From NCBI GenBank assembly GCA_028281325.1, contig JANQKC010000027.1, positions 186,001-250,000 on the forward strand: a stretch of DNA of 64,000 nucleotides, read 5' to 3'. The DNA is from Alphaproteobacteria bacterium. Its GTDB lineage: Bacteria > Pseudomonadota > Alphaproteobacteria > UBA8366. The translations under genes were made by a program, and so were the position numbers. The notes beneath the pieces were generated by a model that saw nothing but the letters and a program-made list of their open reading frames with translations, did no database searches and had not been told where the DNA came from. The number at the start of each line of letters is the position of its first letter. Position 1 is the first letter of the stretch. This document shows positions 1-9,721 of this stretch, in pieces.

Positions 1-1152
1 CAATACGCGAACGGGGACTCGAACCCTCCAACCATCCGCAGGAAATTTTATTTGACCAAATTTTGAAAGACTGAGCTCCTTAGCATCATCATAACGAAGC
101 TGAGGATTCAGAAGTTTAACTTGGGCTATTTTTTGGGAATTTTTGGATAATGGCAAGTGCTGCTGCACAAGTGAATTATAGGCTCGAAACAAATGCCTAT
201 CCCTTACATAAGCCGCGAGCGTACGTGACCCATTGAGTGTTATTGCTTCAGTAAAGACAAATTTGTCGGGTTCCAGCTTCGGAATACGAATGGAAGTATT
301 CGGCCTATATTTAAGTATGCTGGAGGCAGTTGATAATTTGAATCTTGGATTTCCACTGTTTAATTCGACGAGAAATTCACTGAAACCCGCGTCTTTCGGA
401 TAATATTTGTAAAGGGAATTTTCCCTCAGTAAGATGTCATTTAGCGAGATTTTTCCGCCAGGTAAAACTACTTCCACCGTTGGTAGTTCGTTGAAACTAT
501 GAAGTAGCCTGTAAAGCGTCAGTAAGTTTCCATCAATATCGCCCCCTCGAAAACTAATCGTCGCAATTCCACTTAAATCGGAGAATTTTGCGATAGCGCG
601 TGCACTTGATTGCTTATCATGCACGGCAAGCTGGTCAATTCGTCTAAAAAAGTCCATCGACGCCCTTAAAGGTTTGCCGATTTCAACGCGAATCCTATCA
701 ACTTCCGCCTTTGTTTTCTCAACTTTGCCCTTGTGGATATCCGAACATGAATCGACATCTTTTATTATCTTTTTTATTTCGCCGAACTTGGGGATTTGCA
801 CGAAACCCAAATCTTCTTGCAACCTATCGTAATGAGAGGTTTTCACGGGGCTTACCGATCTTGTAATCTTCGGCCTAATTTCCCAAGAACATGATCCTTC
901 GGATTCTGTGCTCCGCACAAATCGCAGAACGAGACTGTACCTCCATGTTACTCGAAACTCTTTAATACCCGACGGATCACCGTATGATTCACTATTGCTT
1001 GGTATGACTCGTAGGATTTTCGTTCGCTCAGCAATTTTTACTTGTCGATCCGGCAAGGTACCGTCCGCGTGAGCAACAACAGCAATTTGAGCCAAACTTG
1101 CCCAAAAAATTAGATATCCCGTCAGTAATATGCCCCTTCGATCTATCCGCAT
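1..1152 (-). CDS. Hypothetical secreted protein, C-terminus truncated by the window edge (at least 384 codons)
   Basis: Manual reverse-strand translation from ATG at 1152 is open to base 1: MRIDRRGILLTGYLIFWASLAQIAVVAHADGTLPDRQVKIAERTKILRVIPSNSESYGDPSGIKEF... Signal-peptide-like N-terminus. Absent from the ORF track, probably because there is no stop in the window. Codon composition is AT-rich relative to neighbours. Confidence 0.7.
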   Translation of the reverse strand, partial: MRIDRRGILLTGYLIFWASLAQIAVVAHADGTLPDRQVKIAERTKILRVIPSNSESYGDPSGIKEFRVTWRYSLVLRFVRSTESEGSCSWEIRPKITRSVSPVKTSHYDRLQEDLGFVQIPKFGEIKKIIKDVDSCSDIHKGKVEKTKAEVDRIRVEIGKPLRASMDFFRRIDQLAVHDKQSSARAIAKFSDLSGIATISFRGGDIDGNLLTLYRLLHSFNELPTVEVVLPGGKISLNDILLRENSLYKYYPKDAGFSEFLVELNSGNPRFKLSTASSILKYRPNTSIRIPKLEPDKFVFTEAITLNGSRTLAAYVRDRHLFRAYNSLVQQHLPLSKNSQKIAQVKLLNPQLRYDDAKELSLSKFGQIKFPADGWRVRVPVRVL

Positions 1153-1386
1153 CACGCTTCTACAGCAATCAAAACAATTAAATATATGTCGGAAAATAAA
1201 CTATACGTTGATATTTTTCTGGTCGTCAACCCAGTTCAAGGAAAAGCTGAAACAGCGATATCTTGAAATCGGACGACGTGATTTGTCAGAAGATTTCTAC
1301 TGAAACGGGCATTGCAATAGCCCCCGTTCAGTGAGACGCTACTCAAGATTCGAATTTCACGGCAAGGTTCGAAATGGGAGCAACAA

Positions 1387-1521
1387 ATGAATGCCAAATT
1401 AAGGATTGTCGTGGCGGCTGCAACGGTGGCAATTTGCGTTGCGTTAGCCACTGAGTCATATGCATGCCCACAGGGTTATGTTCCATGTGGACCGGGATAT
1501 TGTTGCGTTGAAAGACGTTAG
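1387..1521 (+). CDS. 44-aa putative secreted Cys-rich small protein
   Basis: ATG at 1387, TAG at 1519-1521, GGGAG about 6 nt upstream. Translation MNAKLRIVVAAATVAICVALATESYACPQGYVPCGPGYCCVERR: signal-like N-terminus then CPxGYxPCGPGYCC. Below the ORF-track length cutoff. Confidence 0.55.
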   Translation: MNAKLRIVVAAATVAICVALATESYACPQGYVPCGPGYCCVERR

Positions 1522-1609
1522 CGCCAAAGCCTTGGAAGTGAGAAAATAAAATTGCGACAGCATATGGTCGCTGAACCATCAACAACTTATCCGGACTACC
1601 GGAATAAGT

Positions 1610-3124
1610 TTACCGCGCCTGGCCCAGCATCTTCACATGGTCCGCCGCCTCGCGGCCGGCGATCCGGCCGAAGGTGGCGCCCGCCATCAGGCCGGTGCCG
1701 CTGGCATAGTTGTGGAAATACAGGCCGCCGACCATCTCCCCCGCCGCGTAGAGGCCGGGGATGGCGCGCTTGCCGGTGCGCTCGACCTCGGCCTTGGTGC
1801 TGACCTTGATGCCGCCGAAGGTGAAGGTGACGCCCGCGGTCACGGCGTAGGCTTCGAAGGGCGGCGTGTCCAAGGGGTTGGCCCAGTTGGATTTATTGAT
1901 CGCCAGTCCCTCGGTGCAGCGGCCGTCATGCACGTTCGGGTCGAACGGGATGTCGGTGCGAATCGAGGCGTTGAAGTCCTTCACCGTCTGGATGAACCGG
2001 TCGGCGTTCACGCCCTCCAGCTTGGGCGCGAGCTCCTCGATGGTGTTGGCGGTGACCTTGGTGATTCGCCGGATGTGATACTCGCTGCGCAGCAGATGCG
2101 TGACCTTCTGGTCGAAGATTTGCCAGGCGAACATGCCCGGCTGCTGCAGGATTTCGCCGCCGTAGCGGGCGTAGCAATAGCTGTGGAAATCCTCGCCCTC
2201 GTCGCGGAACCGCTCGCCGTTGGCGTTCACGACGATGCTGAACGGCACGTTATGCTTCTGGAACTGATCGCCGATATCCAGGTCGCCGTAGGCCGGCGCG
2301 TTCAGGTCCCAGGCCACCGCATGGCAGCCGGACCAGTGCCCATAGGGCATGGCGCCGATATCGAGCGCCATGGTGAGCCCTTCCCCGTTGTTGTATTCGG
2401 TGCCGCGCACCTTGGCGAGGTCCCAGCCGGGGCCGAGGTAGCGGGCGCGCATCTCCTGGTTCGATTCGAACCCGCCGCAGGCCAGCACCACCGCCTTCGA
2501 GTCGAGATTCAATACCTTGCCCTTGTGGCGGCAGCGCACGCCGTGCACGCCGCGATCCTCGTCATACAGCAGGTCGGTCGCCGTCGCCTCGTACAGCACG
2601 TCGATGCCCGCCTTCTCCGCCTTGTCGTGCAGCGTCTGGACCAACTGCTCGCCGCCGCCGTTGATGCGCAGCGCCAGCCCGCCCCAGAACTTGAACTTGC
2701 CGTCCACCTTGAACGCCTGCCGCCCGGTCGCCGGGATCAGGTCGATGCCGTGCGTGGTCATCCATTTCGCGGTGTCGAAACTGTTGGTGACCAGCACCTC
2801 GATCAGGTCCGCGTCGGAGCGGTACTGGGTCATGCGGAAGATGTCGTCGTAATACTGGTCGTGCGTGTAGGTGCCGAAGTCGATATTGTCGAGATCCTCG
2901 TCGGCGAGGCTCGGGCACAATTCCATCAAATCGTCGACACCGTTGTAGGAGAATCGGAAGGCGCCGCCGGTGAAGGCCGAGTTGCCGCCGCGCGAGTCCT
3001 TGAGCGCGGTCTCCAGCATCAGCACCGACGCGCCGTTCTCCACCGCCGACAGGGCCGCGCAGGTCGCCGCGTTTCCCGCGCCGACGACGATGATGTCCAC
3101 TTCCTTTCCGACGACGTCCGTCAT
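1610..3124 (-). CDS. tcuA: FAD-dependent tricarballylate dehydrogenase-like flavoprotein (TcuA family)
   Basis: MTDVVGKEVDIIVVGAGNAATCAALSAVENGASVLMLE: Rossmann GxGxxG FAD-binding start; C-terminal GLYAAGEMVGGLYFHNYASGTGLMAGATFGRIAGREAA typical of fumarate reductase/succinate dehydrogenase-type flavoproteins. Start placed at 3124 rather than the ORF-track 3307. Confidence 0.75.
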   Translation of the reverse strand: MTDVVGKEVDIIVVGAGNAATCAALSAVENGASVLMLETALKDSRGGNSAFTGGAFRFSYNGVDDLMELCPSLADEDLDNIDFGTYTHDQYYDDIFRMTQYRSDADLIEVLVTNSFDTAKWMTTHGIDLIPATGRQAFKVDGKFKFWGGLALRINGGGEQLVQTLHDKAEKAGIDVLYEATATDLLYDEDRGVHGVRCRHKGKVLNLDSKAVVLACGGFESNQEMRARYLGPGWDLAKVRGTEYNNGEGLTMALDIGAMPYGHWSGCHAVAWDLNAPAYGDLDIGDQFQKHNVPFSIVVNANGERFRDEGEDFHSYCYARYGGEILQQPGMFAWQIFDQKVTHLLRSEYHIRRITKVTANTIEELAPKLEGVNADRFIQTVKDFNASIRTDIPFDPNVHDGRCTEGLAINKSNWANPLDTPPFEAYAVTAGVTFTFGGIKVSTKAEVERTGKRAIPGLYAAGEMVGGLYFHNYASGTGLMAGATFGRIAGREAADHVKMLGQAR

Positions 3125-3528
3125 GGAAGATACCTCGCTTTTGGTCGCGGAACCTGGACGGTCCGCACGTATCAAGCTATTGAGCCCTCTTATACAAACG
3201 ATCCATGATTTCCGCCAAATCGGCGTTGTCGTGCGAATTGCGGCAGAATTCCCGACGCGCCATCGTAGGCGGATGGCGGAACGCGATGGCGCGGGGTCTG
3301 ACCGCACCGTAACGACTTCTTCACGGTTTCAAAACCACACCCCCTCGACCGTAGGGTTTGCAACGCGCTACACTTCCCTCACCCGGACGGTGACGATCCG
3401 ACAGGGCCGCCTGCCTTATCGCGGCGGGCGCCTCTCTCGCACCCCTCATCCGCCTGTCCGGTCCCGACGCCATCCCGCGAAGGCATGGCGCTTTCGCAGA
3501 CCCGCCTTCCCATCACCAGGGGTTCGAC

Positions 3529-5064
3529 ATGAATACAGAGACACCGAAACGCATCGCCATTCTCGGCTTCAGCCTGGAAACCAACCGCTTCGCGCCGCCC
3601 GCCCGCGAGACCGAGTTCCGCGACCGCGGTCTGTTCCATGGCGAGGAGATTACCTTGGACGCCCGCCGTCCGGCGCCGGTGATCAACGGCGGCATTTGCG
3701 GATTCTTCCAGGTGATGGACGCGCACGGCCCGTGGGAGCCGGTGCCGATCGCCTTCGCCAGCGCGCACCCGAACGGCCCGGCCGAGAAAACCTTCTTCGA
3801 CGGGCTTCTGCAGTCCATGCGCGACGGCCTTGAGAAGGCAGGCGACCTGGACGGCGTCTATATCTGCGAACACGGCGCAGGCCTGGCCGAGGGCAACGAC
3901 GACCCGGACGGCGAGGTGTTCGCCCTGGTGCGCGGGATCGTCGGCCCGGACGTGCCGGTGATCGCAACGCTCGACCTGCACGCCAACGTCTCCGAGCGCA
4001 TGGTCAGCGAACCCGACGTCCTGATTTCCTATATCACCAACCCGCATGTCGACGCGTTCGAACGCGGCGAGGAGGCGGCCCGCTGCATGCTGGAGATGTT
4101 CGGCGGGGTGAAACCGAAGATGGCCTCGATCCGCATTCCCCTGGTCGCGCCGTCGGTGACGCTGTTGACGGCGGAGGGGCACCCCTATGGCGACCTGATC
4201 CGCCTCGGCCAATCCAAGCTCGACGACGATATCATGAACGTGTCGATCACCGCAGGCTTCGCCTACAGCGACACCGACCGCAACGGCATGACGATCACGG
4301 TGACGGCGCGCGAGGATCAGGCGAAGGCCGACGCGCTGGCGCGGGAGCTGGCCATCGCCGGCTGGGCGGACCGCGAACGGTACCAGACGCGGATGACCGA
4401 CCTGGAGGAATGCACCCGGCTTGCGTTGGAGGTCGGCCAGGACGCCAGCAAGCCCAACCTGCTGTTCTGCGACCCGGCGGACAACCCCGGCGGCGGCGGG
4501 CGCGGCAACACGACCTATATCCTGAAGGCCTTCGCCGAGGCCGGCGTGGAGAATTGCGTCTTCGCCGTGTTCAACGATCCGGCGCTGGTCAAACGCGCGG
4601 ACGCAGCCGGCGTCGGCGCGACGTTCACCGCGACCTTCAACAGCGAAGAGACGAACGAGTTCTCCCAACCGTTCGAGGCCGAGGTCACGGTCGAGAAGTT
4701 GAGCGACGGCGAATTCGCGGGAACCGTCGGCATGCCGAAAGGCCGCACGGTTCAACTCGGCCGCTCCTGCCTGCTGCGGCTCGGCGGCATCCGGATCATC
4801 GTCATCTCGATCCGCCAGCAATGCCTGAGCAACGACTACCTGCAGCATTTCGGCGTGGACGCCGCCGAGGCCCGCAGCACGGTGGTGAAATCGCGCGGCC
4901 ATTTCCGCGCCGGCTTCCAGCACATCTTCCCGCCCGAACGCATCATCGAGGCGGACGTGCCGGGCCTGACCTCGTGCAACCTGCTCACCTTCCCCTGGAA
5001 GAACATCCCCCGCCCGGTCTACCCGATGGACCCGGAGACGACGTGGGAACCGCCGGCGGGGTAA
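3529..5064 (+). CDS. M81 family metallopeptidase (MlrC-like)
   Basis: KRIAILGFSLETNRFAP..., YICEHGAGLAEGNDDPDGEV, ATLDLHANVS, NPGGGGRGNTTYIL: recognisable MlrC/M81 motifs. Confidence 0.8.
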   Translation: MNTETPKRIAILGFSLETNRFAPPARETEFRDRGLFHGEEITLDARRPAPVINGGICGFFQVMDAHGPWEPVPIAFASAHPNGPAEKTFFDGLLQSMRDGLEKAGDLDGVYICEHGAGLAEGNDDPDGEVFALVRGIVGPDVPVIATLDLHANVSERMVSEPDVLISYITNPHVDAFERGEEAARCMLEMFGGVKPKMASIRIPLVAPSVTLLTAEGHPYGDLIRLGQSKLDDDIMNVSITAGFAYSDTDRNGMTITVTAREDQAKADALARELAIAGWADRERYQTRMTDLEECTRLALEVGQDASKPNLLFCDPADNPGGGGRGNTTYILKAFAEAGVENCVFAVFNDPALVKRADAAGVGATFTATFNSEETNEFSQPFEAEVTVEKLSDGEFAGTVGMPKGRTVQLGRSCLLRLGGIRIIVISIRQQCLSNDYLQHFGVDAAEARSTVVKSRGHFRAGFQHIFPPERIIEADVPGLTSCNLLTFPWKNIPRPVYPMDPETTWEPPAG

Positions 5065-5088
5065 CAGGCGACGATCGTGCGAATGAAA

Positions 5089-5119
5089 AGGCCCCGCAAC
5101 GGCGGAGCCTTTCTTTCGG
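5089..5119. terminator. Intrinsic terminator between convergent genes
   Basis: AGGCCCCGC-AACG-GCGGAGCCT hairpin with T-rich flanks on both strands; on the minus strand AGGCTCCGC-CGTT-GCGGGGCCT-TTTT. Confidence 0.65.
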
Positions 5120-5147
5120 CGGCGATGTCTTGGGGAGACATGTATCG

Positions 5148-5297
5148 TCAGCATTCCCTCGGCATGGAGTCGCGCATGTAAGAGAGGCGACGCTGGAACG
5201 CGGCAACCTCGGCCGCGTTGTGAGTGCGGTAACGATGGTCGCGCGGCTTCATCGCGTCGAACCAAACGGATTTCCAATAGAGCATCAACGTCGGCAT
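5148..5297 (-). CDS. 49-aa small conserved-looking hypothetical protein
   Basis: Manual translation MPTLMLYWKSVWFDAMKPRDHRYRTHNAAEVAAFQRRLSYMRDSMPREC; GAGG about 8 nt upstream of ATG; terminator immediately downstream. Below ORF-track cutoff. Confidence 0.5.
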   Translation of the reverse strand: MPTLMLYWKSVWFDAMKPRDHRYRTHNAAEVAAFQRRLSYMRDSMPREC

Positions 5298-5572
5298 GGC
5301 ATGTTCCTCGAACTTGGCTGTTGGGGCTTACGGCGTGGCCTCATGAACCGCACCGTCGATGAATGCACGGTAAGGCCTGCGCGTTTCCGCGGAATTTCCG
5401 AATGGCCGGAAAACTGTTTCAATTGTTTCCATCACGGCTGCCGAACTCCCGGACCACGGCGGATGGACGGGTTCGCGCCTCGACAGCCATGCTTCGCAAC
5501 GAACGGAAACGGTGCTACCGTCCCTTCCGACAGGCGTCATTTTGCCGGTCAACGCAATTTGGAGGGGGTCCC

Positions 5573-6061
5573 ATGACTGATTTCGATACGGGCAACGGCG
5601 GCTCGGCCGGCGGCCGGCAGCCGCACAAGCTTCTGCTCGCCGCTTGCTATCTGGCCGCCATCTTCATCGCCTACACCTTCGTGAAGTATCTTTATTTCAA
5701 GTTCATCCCCGATCCGGATGCGAATTCGATCTTCCGCGACCTGGAAACATGGAGCGGCATCGCCTGGGTGAATCCGTATTTCCGATTCTTCACCGGCGGT
5801 GTCGAGTTGATCGCCTCGATCCTTTTGTTCATCCCCGGCCTGCAGATTCTCGGCGCGCTGCTGACGGCCGGCACGCTCACCAGCGCGATCCTGCTTCACC
5901 TCGTCGGGCCGATCGGGATCGAGGGCGCGCGCGGCGACCTGTTCCTGGAAGCGCTCGTCTGCGCAGCGCTGGCATACGGGATCATCTTCGTGCGGCGGCA
6001 TGAAATTCGCCGGCTCCTTCAGTTTCTTTTGCTCGACCCGTCGCTCTACCGCTTGCGGTAG
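5573..6061 (+). CDS. DoxX-like multi-pass membrane protein
   Basis: GGAGGGGG RBS before ATG 5573; four hydrophobic segments, KYLYFKFIPDPDANSIF..., FRFFTGGVELIASILLFIPGLQILGALLTAGTLTSAILLHL. Confidence 0.6.
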   Translation: MTDFDTGNGGSAGGRQPHKLLLAACYLAAIFIAYTFVKYLYFKFIPDPDANSIFRDLETWSGIAWVNPYFRFFTGGVELIASILLFIPGLQILGALLTAGTLTSAILLHLVGPIGIEGARGDLFLEALVCAALAYGIIFVRRHEIRRLLQFLLLDPSLYRLR

Positions 6062-6134
6062 GATCGGGCCGGACGAGCCGGTCACCCACGCGGCGGTCCC
6101 GGCAATCCTGCAAACCACGACAGCGAGATAACAC

Positions 6135-6923
6135 ATGGCGGAATCCAACCGCGAAGACCTCCGGCGGCATGGGTCCGCATGGCGCCGCAAACTTGGACAG
6201 TCCGACGACGATGCGGGTCTATCCGCCCCCGGCTATCGCGACTTGATCGACGAGATGGCGTATCACGGCGTTTGGGCGCGCGACGGCCTCGCCCCCACGG
6301 ACCGCATCCTGGTAACGCTCGCCACCCTGTGTCTGACGCCGACCGACGCCGCGTTGCGCCGCGCCGTGGAGGGCGCGCTCGACCTCGGTCTCGACGCCCG
6401 GAGCATCCTCGAAGTGTTCGTCCAAGCGGGCCTGTATGGTGGCTTCCCCCTGACCGAAGCTGCGACCGTCGTTGCCGACGGCGTCTTCACCGACCGCGGC
6501 GTGCCGATCCCCGACGGCCCACCGCGCGACGATCCGCTGGAAGAATTGGATGACCGCGGTCAGCGCATCATGGCGGCGCTGCACGGCGCGCGCAGCGCAT
6601 CCGGTTACGCAGCGCCCGATAACCCCGCCACGGCCGGATTGTATGGCGCCGCAATCCGCTACGGCTATGGCGAAATCTGGGCGCGGCCGGGCCTCGACCT
6701 GCGGCAACGCATGCTCGTCGCGATTGCCTGCTTCGTCGTTCTCGGCCTCGACAGCCAACTGGAAAAGTTTGCCCAATCCGCAACGAATGTCGGGTTGGAC
6801 CGGAGCGCGGTGATCGAGGCGATCATGCAGACCGCGCCCTACGGCGGATATCCGAAAGCGTTGAATGCCTTAAGCATTTTAGGCGACCTACCCGATGGTC
6901 CCGTCACGGACGCCACTGCATGA
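6135..6923 (+). CDS. Carboxymuconolactone decarboxylase family protein (two CMD-like repeats)
   Basis: Two repeats: DGLAPTDRILVTLATLCLT...ILEVFVQAGLYGGFPLT and LDLRQRMLVAIACFVVLG...VIEAIMQTAPYGGYPKALNAL. Confidence 0.7.
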   Translation: MAESNREDLRRHGSAWRRKLGQSDDDAGLSAPGYRDLIDEMAYHGVWARDGLAPTDRILVTLATLCLTPTDAALRRAVEGALDLGLDARSILEVFVQAGLYGGFPLTEAATVVADGVFTDRGVPIPDGPPRDDPLEELDDRGQRIMAALHGARSASGYAAPDNPATAGLYGAAIRYGYGEIWARPGLDLRQRMLVAIACFVVLGLDSQLEKFAQSATNVGLDRSAVIEAIMQTAPYGGYPKALNALSILGDLPDGPVTDATA

Positions 6924-7386
6924 CGGTGTGGGTTTCGGTTTCGTCGGCACCCGAAAATCCCAGTCTTTCATAGAATACCCGGGCGCGCGGGTTGACCTTC
7001 ATCACACGCAGTTGGATCGACACGCCAAGACGCCGGGCTTCATCAAAAAGCATGGACATGCATCGCCCGCCGATGCCTTGGCCTTGGTGTTCCGGCGCGA
7101 GGAAGATCTGATTGAGCTTAAGACGGTCGTTCGTCAGGTCGAGCGTCATAACGCCCCGGTCGACCGCACGTAGGCCGATGATACGATAATCGTAGCGTGC
7201 GAAGTTGCGTGCATGCCGTTGACGTTCCCGCCGCTCGTCCCAGCCTTCATTTTTGTCCACATAAACCCGAAAGGCCGCCTTTCGCATCGCAAAAGCGAAT
7301 GCGCTGTCGTCCTCCACGGCGCGGCGCAGCACAAGGTCCCCGCTCGTGTCGCGCAGTACCGGGTCAAGTTGAAATCTGGCCGTCAT
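6904..7386 (-). CDS. GNAT family N-acetyltransferase
   Basis: IFLAPEHQGQGIGGRCMSMLFDEARRLGVSIQLRVMKVNPRARVFYERLGF: acetyl-CoA-binding GNAT motif. Start chosen at MTARFQL. Confidence 0.8.
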   Translation of the reverse strand: MTARFQLDPVLRDTSGDLVLRRAVEDDSAFAFAMRKAAFRVYVDKNEGWDERRERQRHARNFARYDYRIIGLRAVDRGVMTLDLTNDRLKLNQIFLAPEHQGQGIGGRCMSMLFDEARRLGVSIQLRVMKVNPRARVFYERLGFSGADETETHTVMQWRP

Positions 7387-7498
7387 TGCGAAATCCCACG
7401 GCGGTCGCACGCCGTTGATCGGTCCGACATGCTTAGCACGAGTTTCCCGACAAGCCTGCACCGACAAAAGCGAGCGGCCTGTGACGTGCGATCGCGCG

Positions 7499-9721
7499 CT
7501 ACCCGGACGGCGGCGGTTCGACCAGTACGTCTTTTACCTTGCCGGCGAGTTGACGCAGGCTGAAGGGCTTGGCGAGAAAGTTCACGTTGTCCATGCTTTC
7601 GACTTCGCGGATCACCGATTCCTCCGCATAGCCGGAAATGCAGATCACCGGCAGGTCGGGATATTTCCGCCGCGCGGCGGCGACCACCGTGGCGCCGTCG
7701 ACCTTGGGCATCACCATGTCGGTGATCAGCAGGTCGATATCCTCCCCGCCCAACAACTCGATCGCGTTCTCGCCGTTGACCGCCTCGATCACGCGATACC
7801 CCTTGCTGCGCAGCGCCCGCGCGCCGAACAGCCTGACCGGATCTTCGTCCTCGACCAGCAGGATCGTGCCGCCGCCGGTCAGGTCCTTCGCGGCGGGCGG
7901 CCGCTCCGCCGGCGCCCGGGCGCTGGCCTTTTCCTCGGGCCCGTCATAGCGCTGCAGATAGATCGTGAAGGTCGATCCCTTCGTTTCGCCCTCGCTGTCC
8001 GCGAAGATGAAGCCTTCGGTCTGCTTGATGATGCCGTAGACCGTAGCGAGTCCAAGCCCCGTGCCCGAGCCGACTTCCTTGGTCGTGAAGAAGGGGTCGA
8101 AGATACGGTCCAGCACTTGCTGCGGCATGCCGATGCCGTCATCGGTGACCGTGATCATCACATAGTCGCCGGCGGGCATGATCTCGGCATGCGCCCGGTC
8201 GATTTCCGACAGCAGGCTGCAGTTGCGGGTGCTGATCGTCAGGTGCCCGCCGCGCGGCATCGCGTCGCGCGAATTGACCGCAAGGTTGATGATGACCTGT
8301 TCGAGCTGTCCCTGGTCGACCTTGACCTTGCCCAGTTCGCGTCCGTGGACGAATTTCAGATCGATCGATTCGCCGAGCAGCCGGTGCAACAGGCTCGACA
8401 GTTCCGACAACACGTCAGTCACGTCCAGCACGCGCGGCTGCAGCGTCTGTTGGCGCGAGAAGGCCAGCAACTGGCGCACCAGACGCGCGCCGCGGTTCGC
8501 GTTCTGCTTGATCTGCATGACGTCGGCGAAGCTCTGCTCGCCCGGCTGATAGCGCTGCAGCAACAGGTCGCAGAAGCCGATCATCGCGGTCAGCAGATTA
8601 TTGAAGTCATGCGCGATGCCGCCGGCAAGCTGACCGACCGCCTGCATCTTGAGCGACTGCGAGAACTGGACCTCCAGCTTCTTCTTCTCGGTGGTGTCGA
8701 TCATGTGCAGGGCCAATCCGCCGGGGCCTTCCTCGGCGGTCTCGGTCTCCGCCGGGCGGCGCGAGAAATACATCGAGGCGACCCGGTGCCCCATGCCTTC
8801 GATCTCGACGTCGATCGGCACCGCCAATTGGGCGTCGTCCAGGCGGCCGGACAGGCGTTGCGACAGTCCGGGGCGGTCGATCCCCCGGACGAACTCGACG
8901 ATCGGCTGGCCGACCGGATCGTCGCAGCCCAGCAGGTCACGGCACGCCGGATTGCATTCCACGACCTTGCCGTCGGCATCCAGCACCGCCATGCCGACCG
9001 GAACCGTCTCCAACTGATTGCGAAGCCCGGCCAGTTCGGCGGATAAGGTATCCTGATCGCGCACCGCGCTGACGCTATGGCTGCTCCAGATGACCTCTCC
9101 GGGCGCGCCGGGCGCCGCCCCCAAGGTCAGCCGCAGCGGATCGCGGCCGACCCTCGGCAAGGTGACTTCCGCCTGCTCGGCGGTTCCGCCGAGCGCACGG
9201 TCACGCAGCCGCTTGAAGGCGCGCGCGGCATCGTTCTCCGACCGGAACACATACATGGTCCAAAGGCCGGACTCTTCCTTCGTCTCCGCACCACAAATGC
9301 TCAGGAATTCCAAGAAGGGGCCGTTTACATATGTCAGGCGACCGTCGCCTTCCTCAAGGGCGACGCCCGCCCCCGACACGACGCCGATGCGGTTGAGCAT
9401 GTCGCGCGATGCATTGCGCCGACCCCGCAGCGCCCCCCAAACCAATATCAGCGCGACGAACCCGAGACCGGCGACCGTCGCGTAGATCGGGATGCGGGCT
9501 TCGGCCGGGAATCCGCCCGTCTGCTCGAGATAGTAGAGCACGCCCATCGCCACCCCGACGAACAGGACAAGCAGGAACATCCGCCCGCCCCCGGCCCCCG
9601 CGGTGGGTGGCAGGTCGATACGATCGCCTTTCGCGCGCGTCTTCAACCCCGGTTTGGCTGCAACCGGTTCGAGACCGTGCTTCGACGCGGGGTCGACGAT
9701 TTCGCGCTGATCATCCGGCAC
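7499..9721 (-). CDS. cckA: Hybrid histidine kinase CckA-like (2 TM, PAS, HisKA, HATPase, receiver)
   Basis: GGIAHDFNNLLTAMIGFCDLLL (H-box), NLAVNSRDAMPRGG, DDGIGMP, FFTTKEVGSGTGLGLATVYGIIKQ, C-terminal receiver TILLVEDEDPVRLFGARAL...LLITDMVMPKVDG. Overlaps the end of flhB by 11 nt. Confidence 0.85.
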   Translation of the reverse strand: MPDDQREIVDPASKHGLEPVAAKPGLKTRAKGDRIDLPPTAGAGGGRMFLLVLFVGVAMGVLYYLEQTGGFPAEARIPIYATVAGLGFVALILVWGALRGRRNASRDMLNRIGVVSGAGVALEEGDGRLTYVNGPFLEFLSICGAETKEESGLWTMYVFRSENDAARAFKRLRDRALGGTAEQAEVTLPRVGRDPLRLTLGAAPGAPGEVIWSSHSVSAVRDQDTLSAELAGLRNQLETVPVGMAVLDADGKVVECNPACRDLLGCDDPVGQPIVEFVRGIDRPGLSQRLSGRLDDAQLAVPIDVEIEGMGHRVASMYFSRRPAETETAEEGPGGLALHMIDTTEKKKLEVQFSQSLKMQAVGQLAGGIAHDFNNLLTAMIGFCDLLLQRYQPGEQSFADVMQIKQNANRGARLVRQLLAFSRQQTLQPRVLDVTDVLSELSSLLHRLLGESIDLKFVHGRELGKVKVDQGQLEQVIINLAVNSRDAMPRGGHLTISTRNCSLLSEIDRAHAEIMPAGDYVMITVTDDGIGMPQQVLDRIFDPFFTTKEVGSGTGLGLATVYGIIKQTEGFIFADSEGETKGSTFTIYLQRYDGPEEKASARAPAERPPAAKDLTGGGTILLVEDEDPVRLFGARALRSKGYRVIEAVNGENAIELLGGEDIDLLITDMVMPKVDGATVVAAARRKYPDLPVICISGYAEESVIREVESMDNVNFLAKPFSLRQLAGKVKDVLVEPPPSG

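Noticed and set aside
1-45. T-loop-like sequence GGGTTCGAGTCCCC on the minus strand, resembling a tRNA 3' part
   Set aside because: The T-stem does not close beyond three pairs, no acceptor/CCA end is visible and the reading frame of the 1-1152 ORF runs through it. Possible att-site relic, but not supportable from this window.
1637-3208. Long plus-strand ORF (523 aa) antisense to tcuA
   Set aside because: Shadow ORF from high-GC codon bias; composition (HRVEGDAVH-rich) is typical of antisense translation and tcuA is clearly real.
3379-5277. Long minus-strand ORF (632 aa) antisense to the M81 gene
   Set aside because: Shadow ORF opposite a recognisable M81 protein; no coherent domain motifs.
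7415-9046. Long plus-strand ORF (543 aa) antisense to cckA
   Set aside because: Shadow ORF; opposite strand encodes clear kinase and receiver motifs.
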